Shown one piece after another: positions 23,679-30,696 of a stretch of DNA of 53,137 nt. The position numbers and the translations under genes were made by a program. The first letter of the stretch is position 1. Each line of letters opens with the position of its first letter. The notes below the pieces were generated by a model. It was not told the origin of the DNA and did no database searches. It worked only from the letters and a program-made list of their open reading frames with translations. Source of the DNA: JACKLD01 sp049297695 (GTDB lineage Bacteria > Pseudomonadota > Alphaproteobacteria > UBA2136 > UBA6156); the NCBI GenBank assembly GCA_049297695.1, contig JBAQUT010000027.1, positions 1 through 53,137 of the forward strand, written 5' to 3'.

Positions 23679-25130
23679 ATGGCTAGCCGTAACAACGTGA
23701 AGACCAACGCGCAGCGTAACGCCGTCAAACCCGCCGTTCGTATTGAAAAAGACACCATGGGCAACGTGTCCGTGCCCGCCGACAAATACTGGGGCGCCCA
23801 AACCCAACGCAGCTTGGAGAATTTTAAAATCGGGGGCGAGCGCTTCCCCGTGCGTTTCATTGCCGCCTTTGCCCGCCTGAAGCGGGCCTGCGCCACCGCC
23901 AATGCCAACCTTGGCTTGCTGGATAAAAAACTCGCCAAAGCCATCTGCACCGCGGCGGATGACGTGATTGCCGGGAAGTTCAACGAGCATTTCCCCCTGG
24001 TGGTTTGGCAAACGGGCAGCGGCACCCAAACCAACATGAACCTCAACGAAGTTATCGCCAACCGCGCGATTGAACTGTTGGGCGGCGACCTGGGCGGCAA
24101 ACTGGTGCACCCCAACGACCACGTGAACAAAGGCCAAAGCAGCAACGATACCTTCCCCACCGCCATGCACGTGGCCGCGGCCGAAGCCGTGCACGCCGAC
24201 CTGTTGCCCGCCCTTGCCAAGCTGGAAAAAGCTCTGGATAAAAAAGCGAAGGCATGGACCAAAATCATCAAAATCGGCCGCACCCACCTGCAAGACGCCA
24301 CACCCCTCACCTTGGGCCAAGAGTTCTCGGCCTTTGCCATGCAAATTAACTTCGCCATTGCCCGTATTAAAGAGGCTTATGCCGCCACCCTCCCCCTCCC
24401 CATCGGCGGCACCGCCGTGGGCACGGGCCTGAATGCCCACGTGGAGTTTGATACCCGCGTGTGCGCCGAACTCGCCCGCCTTACGGGCCTGAAATTCACC
24501 CCCATGCCCAACAAGTTTTTCGGTCTCGCCACGCACGACCCCCTCGTGCACCTCTCTGGCAGCCTCAAAACCACGGCCGTGGCCTGCATGAAAATCGCCA
24601 ACGACATCCGTTTGTTGGGTAGCGGCCCCCGCTGCGGCCTGAACGAACTGAACCTCCCCGCCAACGAACCCGGCAGCAGCATCATGCCTGGCAAGGTGAA
24701 CCCCACCCAGTGCGAGGCCTTCACCATGGTGTGCGCACAGGTCATCGGCAACGATGTCGCCATTTCGGTGGGCGGCCTGCAAGGCCACTTGCAACTCAAC
24801 GTGTTCAACCCCGTTATTATTTTCAACCTGCTGCAAAGCATCAAACTTCTGGCCGAAGCCGCCATCAGCTTTGTCGATAACTGTGTGGACGGTCTGGAAC
24901 CCAACACAGCCGAAATCCAAAAACACCTCCACAACAGCCTCATGCTCGTCACATCCCTCAACCCCGTGATTGGCTACGACAACGCCGCCAAGGTGGCCAA
25001 ACACGCCTTTGCCAAAAACCTCACCCTCAAGCAAGCCGCCATGGAACTCAAACTCATCGACAGCAAAACCTTTGACGAAAAGGTCAAACCCGAATCCATG
25101 ATTGGCCCGTTTGGCAGGAAGAAAAAATAA
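23679..25130 (+). CDS. fumC: Fumarate hydratase class II
   Basis: Iron-free fumarase of the TCA cycle, reversibly hydrating fumarate to L-malate; a homotetramer in the cytoplasm. 483 residues. KDTMGNVSVPADKYWGAQTQ starts the conserved part, followed by WQTGSGTQTNMNLNEVIANR, HPNDHVNKGQSSNDTFPTAM and the superfamily signature GSSIMPGKVNPTQCEA. ACAGGAG lies 9 bases upstream of the chosen ATG; an upstream ATG at 23607 lacks support. It has a lysine-rich end GPFGRKKK. Monocistronic, followed by a repeat cluster. Firm. Confidence 0.96.
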   Translation: MASRNNVKTNAQRNAVKPAVRIEKDTMGNVSVPADKYWGAQTQRSLENFKIGGERFPVRFIAAFARLKRACATANANLGLLDKKLAKAICTAADDVIAGKFNEHFPLVVWQTGSGTQTNMNLNEVIANRAIELLGGDLGGKLVHPNDHVNKGQSSNDTFPTAMHVAAAEAVHADLLPALAKLEKALDKKAKAWTKIIKIGRTHLQDATPLTLGQEFSAFAMQINFAIARIKEAYAATLPLPIGGTAVGTGLNAHVEFDTRVCAELARLTGLKFTPMPNKFFGLATHDPLVHLSGSLKTTAVACMKIANDIRLLGSGPRCGLNELNLPANEPGSSIMPGKVNPTQCEAFTMVCAQVIGNDVAISVGGLQGHLQLNVFNPVIIFNLLQSIKLLAEAAISFVDNCVDGLEPNTAEIQKHLHNSLMLVTSLNPVIGYDNAAKVAKHAFAKNLTLKQAAMELKLIDSKTFDEKVKPESMIGPFGRKKK

Positions 25131-25138
25131 AGGTGTTA

Positions 25139-25225
25139 CCATGACGAATGCAGCGAGTGGGGGGTTAAGGGGGTTTACCCCCTTAGACGCAGAATGCGTC
25201 ATGCCCGCGCAGGCGGGTATCCACG
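25139..25225. repeat. Composite palindromic repeat (REP-like)
   Basis: GGGGTTAAGGGGG-TTTA-CCCCCTT hairpin (about 25162-25183) followed by GCGTCATGCCCGCGCAGGCG and GGTATCCACG. The second hairpin (25201-25225) has the same loop and tail as the one at 51875-51899 but a different, still paired stem. The arrangement repeats that at 3655-3750. It fills the gap between fumC and the amidase gene. Confidence 0.65.
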
Positions 25226-25271
25226 TTTCAAATCCAGCCCGCAGGGCTTCGTTATTAAAAAGGAGCCATCT

Positions 25272-25850
25272 ATGCTAGGCTCCCCCCTCGCCACCCGCCA
25301 CATCCCCAGCCCCAACGTTCGAGAACGTAAAGCGGGAGAGCACTGGCAGTACGTCATCCTCCACGGTACATGGATGGCCGACGATGACGCCGTCATCTGC
25401 ACTCTCACCAACGCCGCCAAAGAAGTATCCAGCCACTATTTCATCACCCACACAGGTGAAATCGTCCAACTTGTGAGCGAAGAAAACATCGCGTGGCACG
25501 CGGGCAAAAGCGAGTGGAATGGCCGTGAAATGCTCAACGGGTGTGCTCTCGGTATTGAAATCGGTAACATCGGCCCATGGCACTCCAAGCAAGTCACGCG
25601 GGAAAATCAAAACGATGTGACACCCGACATGTGGGCCAACGCCACCCCCTACCTCCCCTGCCAATACACCGCCGTCATTAACCTCTTGCGCGACATCATG
25701 GCCCGTCACCCGAACATCACCCCCTCACACATCCTCGGCCACAGCGAGGTCTCCCCCGGCCGCAAGTCCGATCCCGGCCAACACTTCGAGTGGTCCATCC
25801 TAGCGGCGGCGGGCGTTGCCCTTCCGCGGCCGCTTCCACTTATCCGCTAG
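25272..25850 (+). CDS. N-acetylmuramoyl-L-alanine amidase, AmpD type
   Basis: Zinc amidase cleaving the bond between MurNAc or anhydro-MurNAc and L-Ala, probably in peptidoglycan recycling together with AnmK. 192 residues, no signal peptide, so cytoplasmic as for AmpD. Amidase_2 motifs in order: VILHGTW with the first zinc histidine, SSHYFITHTGEIVQLVSEEN, IAWHAGKSEWNG with a second, LGIEIGN and ILGHSEVSPGRKSDPGQHFE with the third ligand region. AAGGAG precedes the ATG. The last 51 bases overlap the convergent membrane-protein gene. AmpD versus a phage-type amidase cannot be decided from sequence alone. Confidence 0.85.
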   Translation: MLGSPLATRHIPSPNVRERKAGEHWQYVILHGTWMADDDAVICTLTNAAKEVSSHYFITHTGEIVQLVSEENIAWHAGKSEWNGREMLNGCALGIEIGNIGPWHSKQVTRENQNDVTPDMWANATPYLPCQYTAVINLLRDIMARHPNITPSHILGHSEVSPGRKSDPGQHFEWSILAAAGVALPRPLPLIR

Positions 25851-26321
25851 CGCCTTCACCTCGGTCAGCTTCTTCACCGCCCACTCGCTGTGCCGAAACG
25901 CCGCCACCCACGGGGCAAACTTCACAATCAAGGGGCTCGCGGTGTTAATCACGGGCATCAGCAACGTGCCCAACCACGTGCCCGCCACCCAGGCCAACAC
26001 GGTAGAAACCAACCCCGTGGCAAACGCCACCACGGGCAACACCACGGTGCCAATCACAAAACTCAGCAACGGCGCCAGCACCACGGCCACCAAACTGCTG
26101 AAAAACCCCACCACCAGCGCCACCAACGGCATCACCATGGTCGCCACCACAAACCCAACCACGGCCATCACAACCCCACCCACCACCGCCAACACGGCGG
26201 AGAGATACCCGTTAATCCCCAACCAATCATGCCCCAATAAAAACAACGCCAACACCAGCAAAATCAAAACCGCAAGGGCTTCATCCCACCACGTACGCAT
26301 AAAGCGAAATAAATGTTTCAT
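25800..26321 (-). CDS. Multi-spanning membrane protein, 173 aa
   Basis: Residues 16-130 are almost unbroken hydrophobic sequence, rich in Val, Ala and Leu, arranged as about four to five helices; the N-terminus (MKHLFRFMRTWWDE) and the C-terminus (KADKWKRPRKG region) are basic and should face the cytoplasm. No known family recognised; low-complexity hydrophobic repeats (VVGGVVMAVVGFVVA) make remote matches unreliable. Its ATG overlaps the stop of the M48-like protease by 4 bases, indicating coupling, and its 3' end overlaps the amidase by 51 bases on the other strand. A membrane partner for the protease is one possibility. Confidence 0.6.
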   Translation of the reverse strand: MKHLFRFMRTWWDEALAVLILLVLALFLLGHDWLGINGYLSAVLAVVGGVVMAVVGFVVATMVMPLVALVVGFFSSLVAVVLAPLLSFVIGTVVLPVVAFATGLVSTVLAWVAGTWLGTLLMPVINTASPLIVKFAPWVAAFRHSEWAVKKLTEVKALADKWKRPRKGNARRR

Positions 26322-26812
26322 AACGTATGTTCCTGCAAATGTTGAATACGTCGATTGAATGAGGGATGGTCACCATTCGTATAAAAACCATGACGTTCTC
26401 CCATACTCGTTAGCCAACTCAGCATATTATACGGGCCAATAAGTTGGCTCGCAATAAAATCTGCTTCAAACTCATCGTCAGGGTTTACAGCTAAGTCATG
26501 ACCATATTCATGGGCAAAATTACCTGCCAACTCCCATCCACGATAATACATGAGTGAGCCAGCACTAAAAACCATGCTACGTTTTGGCAAAGCCAATGAC
26601 GTTGAACCTTCTCGACTTATAAAACAATCGTCTGACTTTACATATGGCTGAAGAAAAATGCGAAATGGTTGAATGTCTTTCACCCGTGCAAAGCCCGTAC
26701 AAGCGCGCTGAATAATATCATGTGGTTTCAACTCAAAACAACCAAACGGGTGCTGGGTAGCAGCACTTAAATCTTCAGGTCGAAATACCAAGCGTCGGAG
26801 TGGATAAGACAT
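26318..26812 (-). CDS. Short M48-like zinc metalloprotease
   Basis: 164 residues. HEYGH at 101-105 is an HExxH zinc motif; EFEAD at 114-118 supplies the third ligand in the ExxAD arrangement of M48 (HtpX/Ste24/Oma1) peptidases; HPSFNRRIQHL near the end matches the M48 C-terminal HP....RI..L motif. Unlike HtpX it has no membrane helix and is much shorter, but it is coupled (ATGA overlap) to a multi-spanning membrane protein. AAAGG precedes the ATG. AT-rich compared with its surroundings, so perhaps acquired. Protease activity is a family inference. Confidence 0.75.
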   Translation of the reverse strand: MSYPLRRLVFRPEDLSAATQHPFGCFELKPHDIIQRACTGFARVKDIQPFRIFLQPYVKSDDCFISREGSTSLALPKRSMVFSAGSLMYYRGWELAGNFAHEYGHDLAVNPDDEFEADFIASQLIGPYNMLSWLTSMGERHGFYTNGDHPSFNRRIQHLQEHTL

Positions 26813-26863
26813 TACCTTTAAATAGGATAAATATTCTTATTATGCAAGCTGGTACAAAAATAT

Positions 26864-27223
26864 CAGGCGCCGATAAGCCGGGTTTTGTCACCCTTGCGGG
26901 GGACCACGATTCCTCTGGACGGACGTTCGCACGGCCGTTCTAGCTCGCAACCCGCTTCCCACAAGGCCGCCGAAACCCGGCACGGGAGAAGCCTATTTGC
27001 AATTGCACCAGCGGGCGGTTCCCTAAGCCACGGGCTGTTGCCAGCCGTGCGGTGGGCTCTTACCCCACCTTTTCACCCTTACTCCCTTGCGGGGGCGGTA
27101 TCTCTCTGTGGGCCGTGCGTCTGGGGTTTCCCCCATCCCAGCCATTAACTGGCCGCTGTTTCGGTGGTGCCCGGACTTTCCTCGAGAAGCCGATAAAAGC
27201 CCCCCGCCGTGGTCTGGCGCCTG
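26864..27223 (-). ncRNA. rnpB: RNase P RNA, bacterial type A
   Basis: Catalytic RNA that trims tRNA 5' ends. Read on the minus strand: P1 arm CAGGCGCC (27223-27216), conserved GAGGAAAGTCCGGGC near 27184-27170, AGGGTGAAAAGGTG, an AAACAGCGGCC stretch, and the universally conserved 3' block ending GACAAAACCCGGCTTATC followed by GGCGCCTG (26871-26864), which pairs perfectly with the 5' arm. About 360 bases, normal length. A TATTTTTG tail gives a terminator. A consensus promoter with a -10 box 7 bases upstream of the P1 5' end supports the boundary. Confidence 0.95.
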
Positions 27224-27229
27224 AAGCAG

Positions 27230-27258
27230 CATATAGGCCTCTACCCCGCACATAGCAA
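27230..27258 (-). promoter_or_regulatory. rnpB promoter
   Basis: Minus strand: TTGCTA (27258-27253), 17-base spacer, TATATG (27235-27230). The expected start about 7 bases on coincides with the 5' end of the RNase P RNA P1 helix. Confidence 0.7.
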
Positions 27259-27298
27259 GAAAAACCACTCTCTAACACCTACCACCTAAAGCCTCTTC

Positions 27299-27628
27299 CT
27301 ACCGCCCGTCCACATACTCCGCCAACGCCACCAACAGGTTGTAATGCAAACCAAACGCCCGCTCCAAGCGGTGCGCTGCCTGTATCTCCAACACCCGCAT
27401 CGGGTCTTCCAGCCGAGCATGCATAGCTTTCACAACCTTTTCCAACTCTGCACCATGAACATCCCACGATAACCCTTGAAATCCCACATCCGCCAATTCC
27501 ATCAACTGCCCATCCCCCCGCCCACCCCAACTACCGAACACCCGAAACCCGTACGGTGATACAACCAAACACGTCGCCCGCCGCGCCACAGTCAACCGAG
27601 AAAGGGATACGGGTTTGTCCAACATCAT
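27299..27628 (-). CDS. Hypothetical protein, 109 aa
   Basis: Starts MMLDKPVSLSRLTVARRA (27628 or 27625); a longer frame to 27697 exists but the AGGAGG at 18 bases upstream and AAGG next to the ATG favour the shorter one. The N-terminal half is beta-like (CLVVSPYGFRVFGSWGG), the C-terminal half helical (LEKVVKAMHARLED, QAAHRLERAFGLHYNLLVAL). No family recognised. It lies between rnpB and the divergent mraZ; a DnaA-box 9-mer (27670-27678) and the MraZ operator lie upstream, so it might share control with mraZ. Confidence 0.5.
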   Translation of the reverse strand: MMLDKPVSLSRLTVARRATCLVVSPYGFRVFGSWGGRGDGQLMELADVGFQGLSWDVHGAELEKVVKAMHARLEDPMRVLEIQAAHRLERAFGLHYNLLVALAEYVDGR

Positions 27629-27718
27629 CCTTGTATGCAAGAACCTCCTGCCCGCGTCAACCCCCAAACTTATCCACAGCCCCACCCCAGCTCCCATAAC
27701 GGTTTCTCAAAAAAGGTG

Positions 27719-27761
27719 TTGCGTTATCCCAAACCATCCCATATAGTCCCATTGTTGCCCA
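27719..27761 (+). promoter_or_regulatory. mraZ promoter with four MraZ boxes
   Basis: TTGCGT (27719-27724), 17 bases, TATAGT (27742-27747) forms a good sigma-70 promoter. Overlapping it are TCCCA (27727), TCCCA (27737), TCCCA (27747) and GCCCA (27757), i.e. TGGGN on the minus strand at exact 10-base steps. TGGGN with 5-base spacers is the known MraZ binding pattern, so MraZ should repress this promoter. Confidence 0.85.
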
Positions 27762-27895
27762 AGAAACACCATAGGTGGTTCAAAAGAACAAGACTGTAAG
27801 GTTGGATTGTCCAACTCAACAGCCAAAACCAACGGGTGGGCAACCTTGCCAAGGGGGCAAGCCGAGGGTGAGTGCAACAGGGGAGGTTGGGCGCG

Positions 27896-28360
27896 GTGAC
27901 GGTTTTTTTATCATCGTACCTGAACGGAGTGGACAAAAAGGGCCGCGTGTCGGTTCCCGCGTCCTTCCGCAACGAAATGGCGCAGCACCCGCGCCACATG
28001 GTGGTGGTCTATGCCGCCCCCGAAGGAGGATATCTGTATGGCTGGGCTTATGAAGATTTTGTCAAACTTGCCGAACACATTCAACGCATGCCGCCACTCT
28101 CTCCGGTCCGACAACGGTTGGCGCGGGCCATTCTTGCTGCTGCTCGGCCTGTAAGCTTCGATTCCGAAGGCCGCATCGCCATCCCCGAACACCTCATGCA
28201 GGCCGCAGGCCTTACCGAACAGGTGTTGTTTGCGGGCCAAGGCGAATACTTCACCCTGTGGAACCCCGCCAAGTACGACGGCCAAATGGCCGACGACAAG
28301 GCCTTCACCGAGGCCGACCTCACCGAACTTTCCAAAGCCTGGGAGGCCGCCACCAAATAA
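27896..28360 (+). CDS. mraZ: Transcriptional regulator MraZ
   Basis: AbrB-like ring-forming DNA-binding protein that controls the division and cell-wall cluster in many bacteria. 154 residues from GTG 27896 (GGGAGG upstream). Two SpoVT-like half repeats: FLSSYLNGVDKKGRVSVPAS with FR, and VSFDSEGRIAIPEHLMQAAG; the DxxGR and P[AE] motifs of both are intact. The leader is about 140 bases behind a promoter carrying four MraZ boxes, so autoregulation is expected. rsmH is not adjacent (it lies at 21.4 kb), and instead a small gene plus fliO and fliP follow. Firm. Confidence 0.96.
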   Translation: MTVFLSSYLNGVDKKGRVSVPASFRNEMAQHPRHMVVVYAAPEGGYLYGWAYEDFVKLAEHIQRMPPLSPVRQRLARAILAAARPVSFDSEGRIAIPEHLMQAAGLTEQVLFAGQGEYFTLWNPAKYDGQMADDKAFTEADLTELSKAWEAATK

Positions 28361-28365
28361 TACAT

Positions 28366-28396
28366 CGTCATGGCGAGCGCAGCGTGGCCATCTCGC
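28366..28396. repeat. REP-like element after mraZ
   Basis: CGTCATGGCGAGCGCAGCG followed by TGGCCATCTCGCG; ATGGC/GCCAT stem around a CGCAG loop. Same family as the copies in uvrB (12929) and uvrC (9009). Confidence 0.7.
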
Positions 28397-28410
28397 GCTT
28401 GGTTTCTAAT

Positions 28411-28484
28411 ATCTGGGCCAGTCTTGGTTGAAGCTAGGAGGCTTCTCGTACGTCGGGGGGTTTTCAACCAAGACTGACCCAGAT
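28411..28484. repeat. 74-bp inverted repeat with 22-bp arms
   Basis: Arm 28411-28432 (ATCTGGGCCAGTC...) and arm 28463-28484 (...GACTGACCCAGAT) are reverse complements with one mismatch; the 30-base loop includes AGGAGGCTTC and CGTCGGGGGG. May be a small mobile palindrome or a strong terminator for mraZ; the tail is not T-rich. The rest of the 181-base gap holds only the REP-like copy. Confidence 0.7.
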
Positions 28485-28541
28485 GCTACAAATCCTCCCA
28501 CACCCCATGACGCCCGCGCCGCACCATGCTAGTTTACGGCT

Positions 28542-28844
28542 ATGACATGGCTCCCCACCCTTACCACCGCGCTGGATATGCTGGAAAACGCCATCAGTAG
28601 TCACGGCGATACCACCGCCACCCTCACCCATGCCACAACCTTGCTGGCCCAGCTTGAGGCCTCCCTGCCCACCTTGCCCAAGCCGGAACAAACCACCCTT
28701 AAAACCCACCTCCCCACGTTGCTCGCCCGCCTCAACGTCCTGACCGCCCGCATGGAGGACGCTCAAGGCACGGTGGGCACCCAACTCCGCGCCCAACGAA
28801 CCACCCACGCGGCGTTCCGCAGCTATGGAGGCACCCCCAAATGA
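28542..28844 (+). CDS. Small helical protein coupled to fliO, 100 aa
   Basis: MTWLPTLTTALDMLENAISS at the start; Leu- and Thr-rich, all-helical with a central LLAQLEASLPTLPKPEQTTL and LLARLNVLTARME. No membrane helix. Its TGA overlaps the ATG of the FliO gene by 4 bases, so it belongs to the fliO-fliP unit. Size, helical character and operon position fit a flagellar chaperone of the FlgN type, but I see no decisive motif. No Shine-Dalgarno is visible at the ATG. Confidence 0.6.
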   Translation: MTWLPTLTTALDMLENAISSHGDTTATLTHATTLLAQLEASLPTLPKPEQTTLKTHLPTLLARLNVLTARMEDAQGTVGTQLRAQRTTHAAFRSYGGTPK

Positions 28845-29116
28845 TGCTTGCAGGCTCACCTTTCCTCAACGGCCTGCTGGCTTTGCTGATTACCTTGGCA
28901 CTCATGCTGGGCCTTGCCCTTATTGTCCGCCGTTTCAACCTTACAAACCTTTCCAACTCCCTCGCTTCCAACCGTCGCTTGCGCAAGGTGGAATCCCTCA
29001 CCCTCACCCCCCACCACAGCCTGCACGTGATAGAAGTCAACGGAAAAGAGCGCGTGCTCATGACCAGCCCTCAAAAGCTGATTGAACTGTTCCCTTCAGA
29101 TAACGACAAACTCTGA
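28841..29116 (+). CDS. fliO: Flagellar biosynthesis protein FliO
   Basis: Single-pass inner-membrane protein that helps FliP assemble into the export gate. 91 residues: a hydrophobic helix (about residues 9-27, FLNGLLALLITLALMLGLAL), a basic turn, then a short beta domain RLRKVESLTLTPHHSLHVIE typical of FliO, with KERVLMTSPQKLIEL. It is a short FliO, as is common in alphaproteobacteria. Overlaps the small gene before it and the fliP ATG after it, indicating coupled translation. Confidence 0.85.
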   Translation: MMLAGSPFLNGLLALLITLALMLGLALIVRRFNLTNLSNSLASNRRLRKVESLTLTPHHSLHVIEVNGKERVLMTSPQKLIELFPSDNDKL

Positions 29117-29886
29117 TGCGCCGCCTTCTCCCCACCCTCCTCATGCTCACCCTCCCCGCCCTGGCCACAGCCCAAACCGTCGGGCCGTTATCCTTGAACT
29201 TTGGCGAAGACATGTTCTCGGGCCAACGCATCTTCCAAATGTTGGTGCTGCTCACGGTGCTTTCGGTGGCGCCAAGCCTTCTGCTCATGTTCACCAGCTT
29301 CACGCGCATCATCATCGTGTTCAGCTTTTTGCGCAGCGCCTTGGGCTTGCAAAGCAGCCCTCCCAACGCCGTCATGGTCGCCCTCGCCCTGTTCCTCACC
29401 AGCTTCATCATGGCCCCCACGCTCAAAACCAGTTATGAAACGGGTGTGCAACCCTACCTGAACGGCACTTTGTCAGAAGAAACGGCCTTCACCCGCACCA
29501 CCGCCCCGTTCAAAAATTTCATGCTGGCCAACGTGAACGAACCCGACCTAGACCTGTTCATCAACCTGCTGCCGGAAGCCGAACAAAAAACCATCAAACT
29601 CCCCGGCCCCAACGTCAAACCATCCGAGGTGAACGTCCCCCTGCAAGCCCTCACCCCCGCGTTCATGATCTCCGAACTCAAACGCGCGTTTGAAATCGGG
29701 TTTCTCATCTTCCTGCCGTTCCTGATTATCGACCTCACCGTCGCCAGCATCCTCATGAGCATGGGGATGATGATGCTCCCCCCCGTCACCATCGCCCTGC
29801 CCTTCAAAATCATCTTTTTCGTGCTGGTGGATGGCTGGCACCTGCTGGCCGGCACGCTGGTGCAAAGCTTCAACCAGGTGAATTAA
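29116..29886 (+). CDS. fliP: Flagellar type III export gate protein FliP
   Basis: Core of the export channel (five copies per gate). 256 residues, with a cleavable signal peptide (MRRLLPTLLMLTLPALATAQ), as known for FliP. Signatures: LLTVLSVAPSLLLMFTSFTR, IIIVFSFLRSALGLQSSPPN, LALFLTSFIMAP, LTPAFMISELKRAFEIGFLI, FLPFLIIDLTVASILMSMGM and MMLPPVTIALPFKIIFFVLV, all canonical. Its ATG overlaps the FliO stop. FliQ, FliR and FlhA are not in the window. Firm. Confidence 0.97.
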   Translation: MRRLLPTLLMLTLPALATAQTVGPLSLNFGEDMFSGQRIFQMLVLLTVLSVAPSLLLMFTSFTRIIIVFSFLRSALGLQSSPPNAVMVALALFLTSFIMAPTLKTSYETGVQPYLNGTLSEETAFTRTTAPFKNFMLANVNEPDLDLFINLLPEAEQKTIKLPGPNVKPSEVNVPLQALTPAFMISELKRAFEIGFLIFLPFLIIDLTVASILMSMGMMMLPPVTIALPFKIIFFVLVDGWHLLAGTLVQSFNQVN

Positions 29887-29901
29887 GAGAGATAGCTGCA
29901 C

Positions 29902-30696
29902 ATGAAGCTGGTTCAACTCATCGTTGATAAAATCAAACAATACAAAGCTCATCGCAAAACTTTAAAATCTTTCAAAAGACTTATCGTGGAAAGCCTGAAT
30001 GACGGTCATTTTAACAATGTCATAAAAACAAGAGTTCAGAATTTTATCATCCAACACAATCTTCCTGATACCCTTATTTCTAGATACAAAATTTTAGCTT
30101 ATAAAACATATTTTAATGTTATGAGGAAAAACAATCAAATTACTCATAAGGATGAAGCTGAGTTAAATAATCTCGTTCAATTTTTCAAACTATCACCTCA
30201 AGATATAGCCTCTACTCGAGATGAATTCGAAAAATTAAAGTTTTTAGGTCAACTAAATTCAGGGAATCTCCCGAGAATTAACCTATTAAATGTCATCCTA
30301 CAAAAATCTGAAATTGCCTTCTGGCAAACACCTTCCATATGGAAAGAAGAACGTGTTGTTCGTAGAGGTTATGTTGGGGGAAGTCGGGGTATATCATTGC
30401 GTATTGTCAAAGGTGTGAATTATCGGATTGGGTCATCAAAAGGCCAGCTCGTTTCCGAAACAGATATTGTCCAGATTACAACTGGCTCGTTCATTGTAAC
30501 TAGCAAAAGGCTTATTTTTACAGGCCAGTCTCAATCCTTTCAAATCCCCTATAATAAAATCATCAACATGCAGTTTTTTTCCGACGGCTTAACCATTCAA
30601 CCTACAACAGGTAAAACCAAGTTTATTCAAATCGATCCCAAGGATGCTGACATTGCCGAATTGCTTATTAATCGAGCTACTGATAACACCTTATAA
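29902..30696 (+). CDS. AT-rich orphan protein with bacterial PH-like domain
   Basis: 264 residues, AT-rich with Lys/Asn/Ile-rich composition unlike FliP before it or the TPR gene after it, pointing to recent acquisition. Residues about 1-145 are helical and basic. The C-terminal part (about 165-255) has LRIVKGVNYRIGSSKGQLVS, then GSFIVTSKRLIFTGQSQSFQ and IPYNKIINMQFFSDGLTIQP, which is the strand pattern of bacterial PH/GRAM-like domains (GxLxVTxxRLIF..., followed by I....I......DG). Such domains often bind lipid or partner proteins. No signal peptide. The 3' end overlaps the convergent TPR gene by 6 bases. Function unknown. Confidence 0.65.
   Translation: MKLVQLIVDKIKQYKAHRKTLKSFKRLIVESLNDGHFNNVIKTRVQNFIIQHNLPDTLISRYKILAYKTYFNVMRKNNQITHKDEAELNNLVQFFKLSPQDIASTRDEFEKLKFLGQLNSGNLPRINLLNVILQKSEIAFWQTPSIWKEERVVRRGYVGGSRGISLRIVKGVNYRIGSSKGQLVSETDIVQITTGSFIVTSKRLIFTGQSQSFQIPYNKIINMQFFSDGLTIQPTTGKTKFIQIDPKDADIAELLINRATDNTL

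Noticed and set aside
23649..25202. 517-codon open frame antisense to fumC
   Set aside because: Product is His/Gly/Val-rich with no domain; it exactly shadows a certain gene.
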